Assembly: GCA_025738555.1 (NCBI GenBank)
Contig: JAOVFP010000009.1
Location: 1 to 64,000 of the forward strand
Reading direction: 5' to 3'
DNA length: 64,000 nucleotides
Source of the DNA: Cyathus striatus
Taxonomy: Eukaryota > Basidiomycota > Agaricomycetes > Agaricales > Nidulariaceae
The notes beneath the pieces are model-generated. The model saw nothing but the letters and a program-made list of their open reading frames with translations. It was not told where the DNA came from and ran no database searches. Positions 1-12,564 of the stretch are shown piece by piece. Position numbers and translations under genes: made by a program. Every line of letters begins with the position of its first letter. The first letter of the stretch is position 1.

Positions 1-334
1 TTCACGTAAAATTCTGGCTGTAGATCAAGAGAACTTATCGGCGTCCACGAAGAACAATTCTAGCTGGGATCTTGAGATTTTTTCCGGATGGGTACATATG
101 AGTGTGGTCGGACTTGAAAGAGTTGGAAGACGCGATCGAGTCACGCCTCCCCGAAAGAGCGTGTGAAAAAGAGAAACAATGACGCACGTGGGATGCCTAC
201 GGCCCAGTGCGGTCCCTGCGACGGGTCTGAGGTTTACCGTCTGCAGCGTGGGCGACGACTCTCTCCTCCTTCCATCATCACTTTCTCCGCCGAACTTGAT
301 ATCTTGCCGCCATACCGTTCTATCTACTTCCAAC

Positions 335-1412
335 ATGAGTTTTCAAGACATTGAAGCAGGCTTGACCCATCCGGTGCGGTCTGCCTCATCAGCACCACAG
401 TCGAAGGAGGATTCAGCGTTCGAAAGCCTGCAGTCTTCGTTGTCGCTCCAGGTGTTCAAAATGAATGCTAATGTGCAAGGAATTTTGAAGCTGGTGGATC
501 AGCTAGGAACGGCGAAGGACTCTGCAAGCCTCCGAAAGACCCTGTGCGTACTCAGATTATGGTGTCATGTACATGAATAATAATAATGTTCTCTAGACAT
601 GATTTAACAGAGACTACACGTGCAATGGCAAAGCGCGGATCAGAGGACCTTAAACACCTCTCTTCTATACAGGCAACACTCGTATGGTTTCTGGCCTTTA
701 TATCGAAAAAAATACTAATTATTAAACGTAGCCCCACAAGAAAACTGCATTGCAGAAGACATCTCATGATCTTCAAATGTCTTTGGTTGCATTTCAACGC
801 GCGCAGCAAGTTAGTGCAGAGCGACAGAGAACAGTTGTACAGGGCGTAAAGTTGGCAGTTGAGGATGAGCCCGAAGCCCAGTTCGTTGCGCTGTCCATTG
901 CATACATCACTCTTCTCAATCAATTCTTTCGCCAGCTCTGGTCATGAACAGGCGAGTACGCCCCAAGAACAACGACAAGCACAGATACTTCAGGCGCAGC
1001 TTTCTCCTCATGAACTTGCCTACCAGGAATCTGTTATTCAGGAACGTGAAGCAGAGATACGGGAGATTGAGACTGGTATTCATGAACTCTCTGAGATCTT
1101 CCGTGACCTGGGAACTTTGGTCAATCAACAGGGGGACATGATTGGTATGTGACATCTATTTGTTCATGGATCGTCTGTTAACTATGCTATTATTAGACAA
1201 TATCGAACTCAACATTTCGTCTGTTGCTGCGGATACCGGTGCTGCTTCGGAGGAGCTACATACAGCGGCTGCTTATCAACGCAGAGCCGGTAGACGGGCT
1301 GCCTGCCTTATGATCATCCTCGCAATTGTTGTTGGTGTTGTTTTGCTTGCGGTATGTCTTTCATCGACACTCTACCTTCTTGTAACTGACGGCACTATAG
1401 GTTCTCTCCTAA
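335..1412 (+). CDS. Syntaxin, Pep12/syntaxin-7-type Qa-SNARE
   Basis: Tail-anchored Qa-SNARE expected to act in vesicle fusion at endosomal or vacuolar membranes. Six exons fit: 335-543, 597-681, 756-884, 952-1144, 1197-1351, 1401-1412, giving 260 residues. The N-terminal half (about 1-140) is the helical regulatory region. The SNARE motif spans about residues 170-225 and contains IFRDLGTLVNQQGDMIDNIE, whose NQQG carries the zero-layer glutamine, matching syntaxin-7/Pep12 rather than plasma-membrane syntaxins. A basic stretch (QRRAGRR) precedes one hydrophobic segment (about 240-257). The last exon is only 12 nt and stops four residues after the previous exon, as expected for a tail anchor. 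Start chosen because the ATG at 335 opens MSFQDIEAG and no upstream exon is needed. Family assignment is strong; Pep12 versus Vam3 paralogue is not resolved. Confidence 0.88.
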
Positions 1413-2017
1413 CTGTTGATGCAGTATACCCGTTTGGCTATGGAACACTTGTAAGATATCGTTCACAATACATGACACATTCTTTCATCTTTCATCCGTC
1501 GCTTCTTCCTTTCAAAGACGGGTGTGAACGTTTGTTATTCTTATGGTAACTACATTATCCTATGTTGCTTGAGTTTATCCAGCATTGTGTTGTATAATAT
1601 TAGAAAGTACACATGTGCTAATGAGATTTATATATATGTGTGTGTGGCTTTTTACATTTTACAGTGTCTTCAGGATGGCTGAAAAAACACGGTGTTGAAT
1701 GTCAAATGTTCATATTGCAGGTAGGTTTACTTAGGTTTACTTTATCGGTGCTATCCGGCACGCACACTTACCACTAAATAAAACGAACCTCAGTCAAACA
1801 ATCTTCGTCAACTTTGCCTGAGCTGCTACATATCCTTATTGAGAAAAATGGTATACATAAATATGCTTAGGAGAAAAGACAGTAGCTCTGCGTACCAGAT
1901 AAAACCAACATTAGAAAAAATAGTCGGTCAAAGGGTACCATGCCAGCCCGGTGACTCAAAAGGAAAAATAGTGATAATTTAAAGCTAACGATCGTACGGC
2001 AAAGACGACACCAAGAG
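1413..2017. other. Intergenic, 3' flanks of two convergent genes
   Basis: AT-rich stretch between the syntaxin stop and the stop of the minus-strand gene at 2018. It should hold both 3' UTRs. No further exon, RNA gene or repeat was recognised. Confidence 0.5.
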
Positions 2018-4494
2018 TCAAGAGGGTGGCTGTGTATCTGCCAGAGGAGTGGTTGATTGCTCCATACAATTCCACTTATTCATTCTACGTCGTTTTGCGG
2101 GAGGAGCTGCGGGGTCTTCAAACTTATCCCTACGCCGTTTCTTGCTTTGTAAAGGAAAGTAGGGCATTCCCAGCTCGTGGAAGGCGCGAGGCGCAATGTC
2201 TGAACTAGATGGATCTGCAGGGGACGGCATCATAGGTAACAATCCAGTAATGTCAATCTTTTCTCCGGATTTGGCTTGAGGACAGCAGGCAAGCACGAAT
2301 TCGTTCATGCGAACGATGAGTCTCTTTCCCTTTAGACTCCTCCCTACATGTCCCCTCTTGCTCCTCATCTACAGAATCTTTAATCAGCACAAGTCAAGCG
2401 GTAAAAAGATAAAGGCAAAGCTTACGAAGCGAAGAGCCGTACGTGATAATCCTCTATAGGGATGGCACCTCGCAATATTCCTAAGTAGCCGGGTGGACGA
2501 TGTAAAATGTCTCCATTCGTCTTCTGGAGCTGGAGGTAAGGATGCGCACACTTTACAGTAAAGTATCCTGGCTGGTTTGAAGGTTTGTCCGATGGGAGGT
2601 GGTACCAAAGTTGGAAGTGTTTCAGAGTCTTGAAGAAAGTTAATTACAGACGATTCCAATAATACTGGGGAAGTAATAGAAACCGGAGACTTAGGCAAGA
2701 CATTATTTATATCTTGCAAAAGTACCCGATCCTGAACAGGACATTGAAGAGAGGCAGCTAAAGTAGATGAAGTCTCAGTATTAGAGGCCTCATCCTTACT
2801 TACTGATTCGGTGAATGCCTGCTTGTTTCGGAACGTAACTCGCTCTTGGCCGTCGAACCAGGAACGAAGGCTTTCTTTTACATCTAATTTCAATGGCTGA
2901 GTAAACGGAATAGGCTCAGCGACATCTGTTTGAGATTCATCGTGCTGGATCGTGTTGGACGGAGGAGAGGGAAAAAGCGCAAAGGCTTCAGTTGGATGAA
3001 CCCCAGATAAGTTTGCAACTGGGAACAGATACTGAGATCGAAAATCGGAGACAGAAAATGAGCAAGAAGGTATGTTTGGAGGCAAGGCGAGCTGAAGTTT
3101 TGATCCAACAGGAATATTTCTGGTAACAGGAACGACATCAAAGGAGTCGCAGGCACTTGAAACAAGAGCAGGCAGAGGAACAGCAGCTGGAGCGAGGGCA
3201 GACAGAGGAACAGCAGCAGAGGTAGAGCCTTTAAGAACAGGAGAGGCGGTTGAGGTAGGCGATTGAACTACGGGATCGCTAGGAGTCGAGGGCGAATCCT
3301 GCGTATTTCTGCTGCCGGAAGATGTCGCTTGTTCAAGGACAGATACAGATTTCACACCGACACCTTGCGACAACGAAGACATCTCTCGGGATTTCGTAGA
3401 ACTCGATGAAGCAATATAATTTTGTTCGTCTCGTGCGTTTCTGTTCCTTATTGATTCTTTTATATCTTCGTTATGTTTCCCCAGTTCAGGCGTCAATTTC
3501 AACGTTGCTTGGCACTCCGTTGGACTAGACGAAGCAATAGTATATTTCTCCTCCCGGGCGTTTTTGTTTATTGAGTATTCTTCGATACGTTTCCCTAATT
3601 CGTGCGTCAGTTTGGACATTCCTTGGGGTTCCGACGAACTAGATAGAGTGATATCGTTTTTCTCCTCTTGGGCGTATCTGTTTCCCGCGTGTTCTTTAAC
3701 ATCTTCAATGCGTTTCCCCAGTTCAGGCGCCATTTTGGAAACAAGATATGCCAGCAGATTAAAACGTAAAAGTTCCTGTTGTTTCGTCACGTTTTCAGTG
3801 CCGGAATCATCCTCGTCGTCGGTTTCATCGTCTAGGTCAATCACTATCTTCTGTAGCGGCTCATCTGAAAACGTTAGCGATGGAGTGGTGGGAAGAGGCG
3901 GCGAGGATGGGCATATGAAAGAGGAAACTTGTTCTGGTCCTCTCAAAGACAGTAAAAATTTCCAAAATGGATCTTGTGCTTTCGGCGTTCGCAAAGAGGA
4001 AAGAGCATCTAGACATATAGGAGCTATAGCGGAGAAGACATGGAACAGAAATACTTACATGAATAAGAAGCCATCCCCATTGCAGGAGTAAACATGCCGT
4101 CGGAAGAATGTTCTTCTCTAGTCTTCAAGTTCCTGATAAAACCCACCTTTACCCTAGTTGACGAAGAAAGCATCTTTGAGAGGCCTATGAAGGAATGTGA
4201 CATTGATGTATAGCACACAGTCTTCGATTTTGAGTAGTCGGAGGAAGTGGAAGTGGAAGAGAAGGAACCTGGGAAAGAGGATGGGTTACATCCAGAGGAA
4301 TCGGGAGAAGTGCCTGGGGAAGAGGACTTGGAATAAAAGGAAGAGAAGGAGCTAGAGGATGAGGAGATGAAGGAGGAGGATGAACTGGAGGAAGAGGAAG
4401 AAGTGAGGGAATAAGAGGAGTCGGGGGAAGAGAATAGACTGGAGGAAGAGGAAGGACTAGGTGAAGGAGAATAGGACTCTGAGGCATGATCCAT
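2018..4494 (-). CDS. Low-complexity, Ser-rich hypothetical protein with basic nuclear-like C-terminus
   Basis: Not recognised. Three exons fit in one frame: 4494-4059, 4008-2426, 2368-2018 (789 residues), with introns GTAAGT..CTAG and GTAAGC..GTAG. The N-terminus (about residues 5-100) is almost only Ser and Pro. Around residues 150-170 a short ordered-looking stretch (DPFWKFLLSLRGPEQ) is followed by an acidic patch (DLDDETDDEDD). The middle holds three degenerate repeats of a segment with LGKRIE/LGKHNED and an ASSS-type tail. The last 120 residues contain KKRRRDKF and AKRRRMNKW, which look like nuclear localisation signals. A regulatory nuclear protein is inference only. The start is uncertain: the frame stays open upstream to 4584, and a separate open frame at 4499-4831 could supply an earlier exon. 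Confidence 0.6.
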
Positions 4495-5027
4495 ATTTCT
4501 AAACAAGACGAAAAATAGTACTGGAAGCAAAGGATCGAAGCTGGATGGTAGTGCCCAACTGCGGCTGACTGGCACGCGATTCAAAATCTGAAGACAAGCC
4601 CAATTGCAAATCTAAAACGAGAGATAGGCAGGAGGATTTGAATATTGACGCGGATGCAGAAGCTTGAGCCTCGAAGGCGCGATGCAAGATATGTAACAGT
4701 AGGAGTAAAGAAAAAGATGAGATGCTCGCGGCGGAAGTCAGCCTCAGACTTGGTATGGAATTTGAAATTGAGGCTCCGCGATTGGATATCAAGGTCACCT
4801 GGTCGCGTTCATAAGTACACCCCGAGCTCAAAAAACGAGAATGTACGTGTTTTAATGTGCATAGAAAAATAATTTACATCCATGATCAATGCAGATAGGT
4901 AGAATGTATGAGCGAGGAATGCAATGCAGAGAAAAAAAGGAGGGATATAAGTAAGATAGAAAGAAATCATGGTGAATTGGAATGACCAACAGTTCACTCC
5001 GAACATATCATCCACGTTGAGCTATAC
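4495..5027. other. Intergenic / possible 5' part of the minus-strand gene
   Basis: Upstream of the start chosen at 4494 and downstream of the SUN-protein stop. A minus open frame at 4499-4831 has no recognisable domain and may be leader sequence. No other element seen. Confidence 0.35.
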
Positions 5028-7982
5028 CTACATAGCTCCAAACTCAAAATCCACCTCTGACCCATCCACACTATCCGTATCAACCCACGTATCACTCTCT
5101 CCTTCTACAGTGATACCACTCTCCCTCCGCGCCAAAACCTCCTTTGACAACGGGGCCAGCCCTTCCGGAACCTTTCTGTTTTCACCATCTACGAGCCGCA
5201 TCCGACTCACCTCAGGAGGCGCAGAAAATACCACATCATCCACCAAAAGTCGCCCATTCTCATCAGCCCTCTCATTCCTCAATGGGCTCCCATCCCTGCG
5301 CAGCTTCCTCGTCACCTCGTGTAAATGTGCCGTCCGCGCCCACCGCTTCGCACTTCGCGGTACATTGCCTAGAAGCACCATGCTGGAAGCCCCTTGTGAG
5401 TTTGAGCGATGCAGTGAAAATGTGGGTCGGGTGGGTGTTATGGGCCGGAAGTGGTGCTTCCGCGGGGTACGGGAGGTGGATGCAGAAGATGTCCGTGGTC
5501 GGTGGGGTGTGTCTGGCGTGTTAAGAGATATAGGTTCGAGTGGAAAGTTCGCACTGCGCTGGGTAGGGAATTCGATTTTGTCGCCTGTAATACAAAGCTT
5601 AGATTTGTATTCGGATGATAATAAATACCATAAACTCACCACGGGTATGAATTCCGGTATAAGCAGGGAAACTCTTCGCAGAAACTGCGGCAGGTCTCTC
5701 CCTCTCAGCTCTTTGAACGTTCTCCCACTTCGTTGAAGATGAAGCAGCAGGCACAATATCTGAGCTCTTGCTCCTTCTGAACCTCCTACCCCACTCACTA
5801 CTCAGTTTGAAATGCCTTCTTCCCCACTCCCTCACGCCTCCCTCAACACCAGCAGAAGAAGGAACGACGGTCGGATATTCACCCCTCGACCCACGCGTGA
5901 GACCCATGAAAATCAGCACAGCGAGTAAAAGAAGGAGCTGCGCGATTCCCAGCCTCTTCTCCATGATAATCTATCCCACTGTATGAGATGCAAGCTAGAC
6001 GAAACCTTAAAAGAAAAACTCACCTCCTCAGTCAAATACTCAACCCGTTCCGCCAACGCCCTAGCTTCCTCTCCCATCTCGCTCCTCTCTCTCTCCCACT
6101 CTGCAACTGCCTTTCCCAACGCAACCTGCCTCGCCCTCCCAATCCCCTCCAACCTCCCTATATCCTCGCCCAGTCGTGCGATTACTTCTCGGACGGCATG
6201 ATTCTGTTGCCCGATATACACCGCGAAGAGGGTGTGATTCGTTTGGAGGGCGGTGAGCCGGTTCATAATTGTGCGGTAGATAGATTCGCCGGAGCCTGTG
6301 GGAGGTGCGGGGACCGGTAATGGGATGATTGTCGAGTGAGAGATGATGGGTGGCTGGAGGGACGCTGATGCTAGGGGTGACACTGATGATAATGCTGCGG
6401 ATGGTGGGGGGTGGGTATTGGCTACGGTGCCTACGACTGACAAAGATGTAGAAGGTATGGTTGCAGATGCAGTATTTGCAGCTGGTGGTGTGAATGTTGA
6501 TGCCGTACTTGCGGATGAATCAACAGAAATAACTGGGGCTACACTGGATGTTGCAGCAAGGTCTACTATCTCGCCATTTTCCTCCCCCTTTTCCTTCAGT
6601 TCTGGGCCCGTAATGACAGACGCAGAAGACAGTGGTGACGAGAAATAAGTATCCGTCGAGTGCGTCCCACTCACTCCCTCGTCATTTTGGTCATTACTTG
6701 CATTTAGAGTATTGTCATTTTCTTGAATCGTATCATAAGTATCATTATTGGTATGGTTTGAATCATCTTCTGTAATGTCAGATGCAGCCTTGGGCGAAGG
6801 TGAAGGAATGGGTGTGTCTGTCTCTTTCGCAGCAGTAATCTGAGTTGGGGGTATGTGAACCGTACCATTCGCATCGGTGGTACCATCATTCTTCGCATCT
6901 CCGTTCACATTAGCTTCCGCATGTGCTTCCGGTGCTGGAACCTGAGCCTCAACCACCGCTGGAGAAGCTTGCTGGTTCCCAGACAACTTGGCACGACTCT
7001 CTTCTTCCCAAACCTCCCACTTCCACTCTTCGAGGTGGGTGAGACCGTAAACACGAAGGAGTGATACAGGACAGTAGAACTCATTCCCATAATGGGAATG
7101 GAAGTCAATTCGGATATAGCGGTAGAAGTCGCGGAGAGAGGGAGGAAGATGAAAGGACTAGTGTAAGAGATAGGATAAGGGTTATGAGGGATGAAAGGAA
7201 CGTAGAGCACGAACCTGAACACCACGAATATTCTTTGCCTTGAATGTCCCAGCGATAGTCCAAGCATCTGCACCAGTTGAAGTCTTTGCAACGCTAACCG
7301 TGAAATCTTTAAAGACTCCACTAAAGAATTCATAGTTCGCGAGCTGGACGGTATCTATCCTGATATCATCACACAGTTCGACGACGACGAACTGTTTCTC
7401 GTCCTTTCTCTTTGCACGGCCTGTACATGGGGAAAGCATGTATCTGTCTTTCTTTGAAGAAAGAATGGAGGCAGGCGACTTGGCTGATTTGTGAGTGAAG
7501 TGAACGCGGGCAGAGCAGTCTAGACTGGCGTAGTTGAAGCGATCGGTTAGAGGGATTCGATACGCTGGTGGGGTCTGTTCTGTTACAGCGGATTGTTGTG
7601 GGATGGCGGGGGATATATCGGCGTCAGATTGGGGTGTAGAATGAGAGGTTGGTGCATCGGCAGATACAGAGCCGGGTTCACTTCCGTTGCTGCTTGATGC
7701 GTCATAAGGAATCTCAGTATGTCCTGAATGGTTGTTGGTATCTATGGCATGTATTGCGCTCTGCTTTGCTTTCCACTCTTCAAAGGAGAGGAAGAGGTGA
7801 TCATCTACAGGCTCCAAGGGTGGCAGTGGCTTGAGACAGCAGACGGGTTGCTCTGGGGGCTTTGGAGCATGGAGTGCTATTGCTCGCAGAGGATGATTGT
7901 GAGAGACGGGCTCTGAAAGAGCTGGAGAGGCGAAGAGCAGGGCAATGAGGGTAGCTGGAAGCAGAGAGAACGTTGGATGCAT
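5028..7982 (-). CDS. Slp1/SUCO-like SUN-domain protein
   Basis: Membrane-associated SUN-like protein of the Slp1/SUCO/OPT family, known from ER and nuclear-envelope protein homeostasis. Four exons fit: 7982-7215, 7157-6024, 5970-5640, 5584-5028, giving 929 residues. A signal peptide covers about residues 1-23. The family hallmark FLSFEEWK lies near residue 65-73. The SUN-like domain runs from about 150 to 315 and crosses the first intron; spliced, it reads NIRGVQ then SFHLPPSLRDFYRYIRIDFH, followed by YGNEFYCPVSLLRVYG. A long Ser/Thr/Ala-rich acidic linker follows, then a coiled coil (about 590-640) and one transmembrane segment (LGIAQLLLLLAVLIFMGL, about 640-658). The C-terminal tail is polar. 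It shares a roughly 350-bp divergent promoter with the gene at 8336. Confidence 0.88.
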
Positions 7983-8137
7983 TGGGCCAGATGGCCAGCT
8001 AGGAAGTGCGCTGGCCAGTCCTCAGTTGTGTGGGTTAACTTGCAGGACACGTCTATCTCATTCCGTCCCGCTATTTTTGGCACCCTCAGAAGTGAGGAAC
8101 AGGCACATGACTACAAGTCCCAAGACTAGACCATTAC

Positions 8138-8168
8138 ACGTGACTAAAAGACTATACATACACGTGAC
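8138..8168. promoter_or_regulatory. Two CACGTGAC E-box sites in a divergent promoter
   Basis: CACGTGAC occurs at 8138-8145 and again at 8161-8168 in the same orientation, 23 bp apart, between divergent starts at 7982 and 8336. This core is the site bound by Cbf1/USF-type bHLH factors in fungi. That a bHLH factor acts here is inference. Confidence 0.4.
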
Positions 8169-8212
8169 CTAACAATGGAGTACATATTCATAAATACAAG
8201 CAAATCCCCGAC

Positions 8213-8214
8213 GT

Positions 8215-8253
<39 letters not shown>

Positions 8254-8257
8254 TTTG
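8213..8257. repeat. (TTTA)n microsatellite
   Basis: About eleven consecutive TTTA units in the 5' flank of the gene starting at 8336. Simple-sequence repeat, likely length-polymorphic. Confidence 0.9.
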
Positions 8258-8335
8258 TACAACCTATTTAACCAGTCGCGTCACTAAGCGCCCGTTGTTT
8301 CTCTTCTCTTCCATCCTTCTTCTCCCTCAACACCC

Positions 8336-9582
8336 ATGGTTTCTTCTGCTTCCTCCTCCAAATCGCGAACCCCCGTCATCAACAAGCTCAAACGCACCCT
8401 CCACAGTCTCGCAAACTCCAGCGATACAGAGCACTATGAGACCCCACCCCGCAAGCGCTTCAGACGAGATGATTCGGTTTCCGTCATTTCTTCTTCATCC
8501 TCTCGCAGTTCGGTAGGAAGACGGAGCTGTGAGTGGAATCGTTCACATTTGACATTCTGGAGCATTGACCAGATCGGTTCTTCCCAGCTGTACGACGTGC
8601 CTCAACGAGCGAGCCTAAGCGCGTTGCCCGGCTCGATTTACCAAGCATTCTACGACGTTGTGCAAAGGACGCAGGCGATTACGCTGCAATGGATGAGCTG
8701 AAGAGTGGTCTTCCCAGAGGTATGTTCATATTCCTCACGTAACAGCCTTATCTAACTCGCAGTGCCACAAGACCGAACTTCGCTCTATTTCATCCAGCAG
8801 GTCCTGGACGGTGCTAAAGTCTCTACCAAACGACGTGCCGATTCACATGGCAAAGCCCTCCTCGAAACTGAACTCTACCTCGACTGGCTGAAGGGAATAA
8901 ACTACGCCGTTTCTGCAGTCGAGGTAAACCATTCTCTTTCCTATGCCGTCTTTGTAGCCGACGGCTAAAATAAACCTCTGCTCTTCCCACCGTTGTCATA
9001 ACAGAATATGCTCGCTGCGAAGATTCAAGGCACTCGAAAGCGCATTGCTGGTCTTGGTAGGCCAGCATTTGCGGTGCTATATACACTCATGGACGAGTTT
9101 ATCTCGGAAGTGGGCCTCCATCATGATGGTGGCTCCTTCCGTTCGACGTCATATCCGCTATCGGCAACTCCTTACCCGCTCACGATGACCCTCGTCGAAG
9201 AGGCCAGAGATCCCTCGACGGATGCTCGGTCTGAGGAAGTGCTCAAGGAGGTCGAAGAGCTTCTAAGGAAGTACGATGGTGTTATGCTCGAAGCTCTGAA
9301 GAGATATAAATCTGAGAGCGCAAAGAGCAAACGAGTTGCCAAGTCAGTTGGCAGGAAGGAGCAGTCGCTGACTAGAGCACTTTGTTGGCTCTGTGAGCAG
9401 ACAGGCTTTGGTAGCGAGGAATGCGATACTGGCGACTCGTTGCTACGCTGCACAAGGCGGGCTATGCAAGACTGGAAGCATCAGGTTTGTTCTTGTTCAG
9501 GCGTTTTTTGATACCTCGAGTCTGACGCATCATGTAGTACGCAGCCAATGACGATGACGGTATCTCAGACGACGATTGGTGA
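8336..9582 (+). CDS. Hypothetical protein, 341 residues
   Basis: Function not recognised. Five exons fit: 8336-8528, 8573-8719, 8763-8923, 9005-9484, 9538-9582. The N-terminus is Ser-rich and basic (KLKRTLHSL, PPRKRFRRDD), resembling a nuclear localisation signal. A helical body follows (residues about 110-310) with no motif I can name, including a Lys/Arg/Glu-rich helix around residues 250-280. The last exon encodes a short acidic tail ending DDDGISDDDW. The skip from the first open frame into the second exon is supported by GTGAGT and ACCAG splice sites and by phase. The acidic tail and N-terminal basic patch suggest a nuclear protein, as inference. It is divergently arranged with the SUN-protein gene. 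Confidence 0.72.
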
Positions 9583-10759
9583 CGCTACCGCAAGATTAAA
9601 TTTCATTTCAGCATACTAAACATTAATGCATTATACTTTATGTACTTACACTAGCATAGTTTCTTTTCTTTTAGGCTTTTTTTGGAACTTCCTCACCCGC
9701 AGGATTATCTTCCGTATACTCATTTTTCGCTGAATTTTTTCGGGTCACTTTTTGCACTAAACGAGCTTTTGACAATCTTCAATGTACTATAGACATACAA
9801 ATGCAATCAACTCAATCGATGAATGTATTACTAACAACGAACAGCATTGTACAGCCGTCTGGAACTTTCGAAGTTGGAAAGCACATTGTGCATACTGCTG
9901 AACACCGGCTATGGCTGGCTGTGTCCGTTGTTCGCGGGGTAGGCGCTCGTTCAACTTTTAATCTTGGCACTGATATCTCCACATGTACTGTATCATAGGC
10001 CCTTCTCTGTTGAACCTTACCATGGCAATGATCTATTCTCGAATAGCCAACGGCGGAGGACATTCCACTGACATTCCCCAACTTGAACAAAAAGTCGGAT
10101 AGCAAGTTCGTGACTGATTGACCTGGACTCTGGGATATTGTTCCTCGAAATATGAAGTAAAATAGAATGCCAAATATGAATAAAAATAGAAAAGGTGAGC
10201 CAACATAGTAAGTATCAGTGAACCAGTGATAAGTATAGGCTCTTGCTTGCAAGGATAGGTTCCTGTATGAAACGAGTTGGTATCATAGAACTAGCGATCA
10301 TGATGACTACAGGCTGTTACGGCTGAAAATCAGCATGGCATCAATTGGTACTCTGTGGTTTGGGTCTTGAGAGCGACTTGTTACCTGTAACCTACAGTAC
10401 TGAGTCAGCAGGTGCTTGCCAAAGTTGTTCCAGTCCCTTACGTAATAATTACTACTTATACAGTGTTTAAGCACTCATCTGTACACCTAAACTTGATGCT
10501 CAAATATCTCAGTATCTATGTATTTTCTTTGGACAAATCTTGCTCTAATAGGTAATATAACATGTAAGGCTCACTATGTACAAGTTTTAAGCTATTATGT
10601 GACGAGGAACATAGTGCAGACCTATTTCTTTGAAATCAAGTCAAAATTAGCCGAACCGGTCAGTTGTACACCCTCGCTTAAGCGTGGGAAGCCGCGCCAA
10701 ATACCAGCGCTACACAACGCTCGGTTTGCCTTCCTCAGGGTCTACGGGCTTCCACAGAG
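9583..10759. other. Gene-poor stretch left of the DNA transposon
   Basis: Only short open frames without recognisable domains on either strand. It should include the 3' UTR of the preceding gene; otherwise nothing identified. Confidence 0.4.
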
Positions 10760-10824
10760 CTCAGACCAGGACCCCTGAGAATACCCCAAAATGCCTGTTC
10801 CGAAACCGTCAGATTTTTATCCGG

Positions 10825-10910
10825 AAAATGACCTAGGCGTCTTCAAAATGCAGTTTTTATCCGGAAATTTGCACAGGCATAGCCAAAAAATCAGATTTTT
10901 CGATTTTTTT
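10825..10910. repeat. Left subterminal ~42-bp repeats of the transposon
   Basis: Successive degenerate units share the core TTTTTATCCGGAAA followed by a CAGGCAT-like tail. Two clear units and one partial unit are visible. Confidence 0.65.
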
Positions 10911-12396
10911 TACGCCTAGCGGCGCTCACAATGATATTATGAGTGCACAAAGTGAACATAATAACAAATAATGAATGGTAGATACGTATTTAACAGTCCT
11001 TGCCATCAGCCTGAGCCTATGTATTCTTTTTCTGAGTGAAGAGAATTCAGTTCAAATTCAGGACCCAGCGTTAGCTGTAAGTTCTTGAAGAGAGTATCAT
11101 TCTAAGCGAATGTACGTATGCTCGTTTGTGGCCGCATGAACAGATCTCAGGCTAATATAGAACCTGAAGCATCTTCAATTTGACCATTGACGCACACACT
11201 GAGGGCTGTCACCCAGCTCGACTCTCCTAAGCCTCCTCAGCTATAACTCCCAAGACCTTGTTCCATAGCCCAATGAAAGACCCCAGAGTCCAGAGAAAGT
11301 TCAAGTGACCCTCTAAAGCGGGTCTTAAACAGCCTTTTGATATACTAGAGCAAGAGAGCTCATCAAGGCTGAATGAGCTTCAGTTGCGTGAATTCAAGCA
11401 CAGTGAAGTTATTGCTGGGTATGACTCGGTTGTTTGTAAATACTAGTGGTACTACCTTGAGAACACCTCCGAGACTTGTCCAAGCAACCTGGCAACGCGG
11501 TGAACTGCCATAGAACCCGTTCAAATGCTTTAAACCCTTTCGAAACCCTTTCCAATGCAATCATAGGAATCAAGTAGAAGATCTTCGACGAAATCAAATA
11601 CAAAGCCGTGGACTTACATACTTGGTTGCAAACACATAGAAAACACTGCTATTAATGTTTAATTTGAGGATTTTCAAATCGGGGACTCCCGCAGGCAGGA
11701 GTAAGGTAGGAGTAGCATGATGAGAGGCGCCAACCACTGAGGTGAGCGCCCCGGCACCAACGAAGATTAGCACCAAAGGTCGAGCACCATGTACGAAATA
11801 TGTGAGAGAAAGGGATAATAATAAAAAGGCAGAGTGAAACAAAACGACACCTAATAGTAAAGTAATAGTCTACCCAGCCGGGTGCGTCAAAACCCTCGTG
11901 CAGGAAAGCCCAGTGGGAAAAACCCGTAGTCATTGGGTAAAAGCTACCGGCAAACAAGTATAAGTAAGTAGAAATGAGTAAGTAAAACGGAAGAGACATG
12001 TAAAGGGAAGGGTGGCTGGGTAAAAGTGACCACAACAAGCGATAGTGATAGAGCTCTGGTGCAGGAGAGAGGAGGGATGCGGATCACCGCACTCCTCTGA
12101 GCTCCTTGTACCATCCGCACGGCTAGCTCCACAGAACGACAGGCCTGGCCACTGCGAATAAATTGAGATGGGGATCGAATAGAATTTATGAGCGTCAGAG
12201 GCCTTGCCAGAGAGGTCATAATCAGCAAACTCACAATCTCGAATCCTCCAAATGCCGACCACCTGTGAAGCGAGGGTGCTTCACGGCCCAATAGCTACAA
12301 CGCTACCGTCCCTACTATTGGCCCAGTGCAAGATACCCTTGAACTGAAATAATTTTAAAGCGCTGAGGTTCGAGGTTCAAACCTCCGCCAAGACCC

Positions 12397-12564
12397 AAGT
12401 TTTTATCCGCTTCAGGATTAGGCCTACCTCGCCGACCCCAGTTTTTATACGGAGATTTAACACAGGCATTTCTGCGAAAACAGTGCTTTTTATCCGTTTT
12501 TTCTACAGGCATTTCCAAAAAATTTCCCAACTTTTATCCGTTTTTACATCAGGGATTTGGGTGA
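12397..12564. repeat. Right subterminal ~42-bp repeats of the transposon
   Basis: Four degenerate units with TTTTTATCCG (or TTTTTATACGG) and an ACAGGCATTT tail, in the same orientation as the left block rather than mirrored. Confidence 0.65.

Noticed and set aside
6343..6648. Plus-strand frame within the SUN-protein gene
   Set aside because: Antisense shadow of the Ser/Thr/Ala-rich linker; no splice or start support.
11594..12291. Minus-strand frames with hydrophobic stretches inside the transposon
   Set aside because: Low complexity, overlapping each other in different frames, no transposase motif; treated as non-coding interior.
12360..12400. GGTTCAAACCT, resembling a pol III B box
   Set aside because: No matching A box or cloverleaf could be drawn around it; not a tRNA gene.
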